A stretch of DNA of 64,000 nucleotides. Origin: Prochlorococcus sp. AG-412-P08. GTDB taxonomy: Bacteria; Cyanobacteriota; Cyanobacteriia; PCC-6307; Cyanobiaceae. Shown here in pieces: positions 63,754 to 64,000 of this stretch. The translations under genes were made by a program, and so were the position numbers. The number at the start of each line of letters is the position of its first letter. The first letter of the stretch is position 1. The stretch lies in assembly GCA_003214695.1 (NCBI GenBank), contig QCLI01000002.1, positions 68,226 through 132,225 on the forward strand, given 5' to 3'. The notes below the pieces were generated by a model that searched no databases, was not told where the DNA came from, and saw nothing but the letters and a program-made list of their open reading frames with translations.

Positions 63754-64000
63754 ATGTTTGATTTTCAAATTCATTCAGAATGTCCTAATACTGCTGCCAG
63801 AGTAGGAAGTTTCTCTACTCCTCATGGAAATTTAAGTACGCCTCAATTTATGCCAGTAGGGACACTAGGCACAGTTAAAGGTATTACTGCAACTCAATTA
63901 AAAGAAGTGAATGCGCAAATGATTCTTGCGAATACGTTTCATTTACATATCCAGCCTGGTGAGGAAATTGTTAAGAAGGCTGGGGGGTTACACCATTTCA
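63754..64000 (+). CDS. tgt: queuine tRNA-ribosyltransferase, 5' part (continues beyond window)
   Basis: Tgt exchanges the wobble guanine of GUN-anticodon tRNAs for the queuine precursor. The first 82 codons are present: [20 protein letters not shown], then [20 protein letters not shown] and [20 protein letters not shown]. The [13 protein letters not shown] and NTFHLxxxPG segments are diagnostic of the N-terminal part of the TIM barrel. The frame is open at the window end. Confidence 0.95.
   Translation, partial: MFDFQIHSECPNTAARVGSFSTPHGNLSTPQFMPVGTLGTVKGITATQLKEVNAQMILANTFHLHIQPGEEIVKKAGGLHHF

Overview
This window is a contiguous, gene-dense stretch of core chromosome from a marine picocyanobacterium. 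Everything points to Prochlorococcus, probably one of the AT-rich low-light lineages. The evidence is the strong A/T bias at third codon positions, very short intergenic spaces, photosystem II genes (psbA, psbO, psbH, psbN, psbI), cyanobacterial regulators (NtcA, CP12, an SbtB-type PII-like protein), flavin-dependent thymidylate synthase, and many small cyanobacteria-specific families (Ycf20, Ycf66, DUF2301, DUF3084, DUF3146, DUF3155, DUF3177, DUF3181, DUF3769-like). The exact strain cannot be settled from sequence reading alone. I see no insertion sequence, integrase, phage gene, CRISPR array or rRNA, and neither tRNA is flanked by an island.

Layout. 0-2.6 kb: end of enolase, then a minus-strand pair (small coiled-coil protein plus UbiB/ABC1 kinase). 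2.7-7.2 kb: a small membrane protein, a thioredoxin-reductase-like flavoprotein, and a minus-strand inorganic-carbon block (SulP/BicA-like transporter, SbtA, SbtB). 7.4-13.8 kb: plus-strand dnaJ-like, hemB, a VOC protein, mutS2, obgE and a small protein. 13.8-16.9 kb: cp12, a DUF2301 membrane protein, a glutathione-S-transferase-like enzyme and a divergent aspartoacylase-like enzyme. 17-19.7 kb: psbA with a strong terminator, then aroC. 19.7-26.1 kb, minus strand: eda, ftsH, sat, psbO, coaBC and a small protein. 26-31 kb: two small cyanobacterial proteins, mpg-pyrB, creatininase-gatC, crtR and tRNA-Leu(UAG). 31-38.3 kb: ycf66-like, ileS, DUF3177, trmB, glmM and a TxlA-like thioredoxin. 38.3-43.8 kb: the cobO-like/dcd/thyX operon, ntcA, DUF3084, a YqgF-like protein, DUF3146, pth and tatA. 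43.8-46.7 kb: psbH divergent from psbN and psbI, then an OstA/LptD-like outer-membrane protein. 46.7-51.4 kb, minus strand: the glyA-cinA-leuC-leuD run. 51.5-58.7 kb: tRNA-Arg(ACG), three small proteins, murJ, sfsA, an untracked 48-aa membrane peptide, amt, ispH and a DoxX protein. 58.8-64 kb: purH, an esterase, DUF3155, a histidine kinase, cobS and the start of tgt.

How it works together: carbon supply (SbtA, SbtB, BicA-like, CP12), light capture and electron transfer (PSII subunits, crtR, hemB, thioredoxin-type proteins) and nitrogen control (NtcA, Amt) are interspersed with housekeeping enzymes. The items most worth a second look are: the thioredoxin-reductase-like protein that has lost both canonical NADPH-binding motifs; an SbtB and a CP12 that each lack a cysteine pair known from relatives; a CobO-like protein without a Walker A lysine; a perfect GTA-N8-TAC box in front of amt; a DNA glycosylase gene whose conserved N-terminus extends upstream of any normal start codon; and three small genes absent from the supplied ORF track (psbN, psbI, a 48-aa membrane peptide). 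I did not find a convincing, wholly new multi-gene system.
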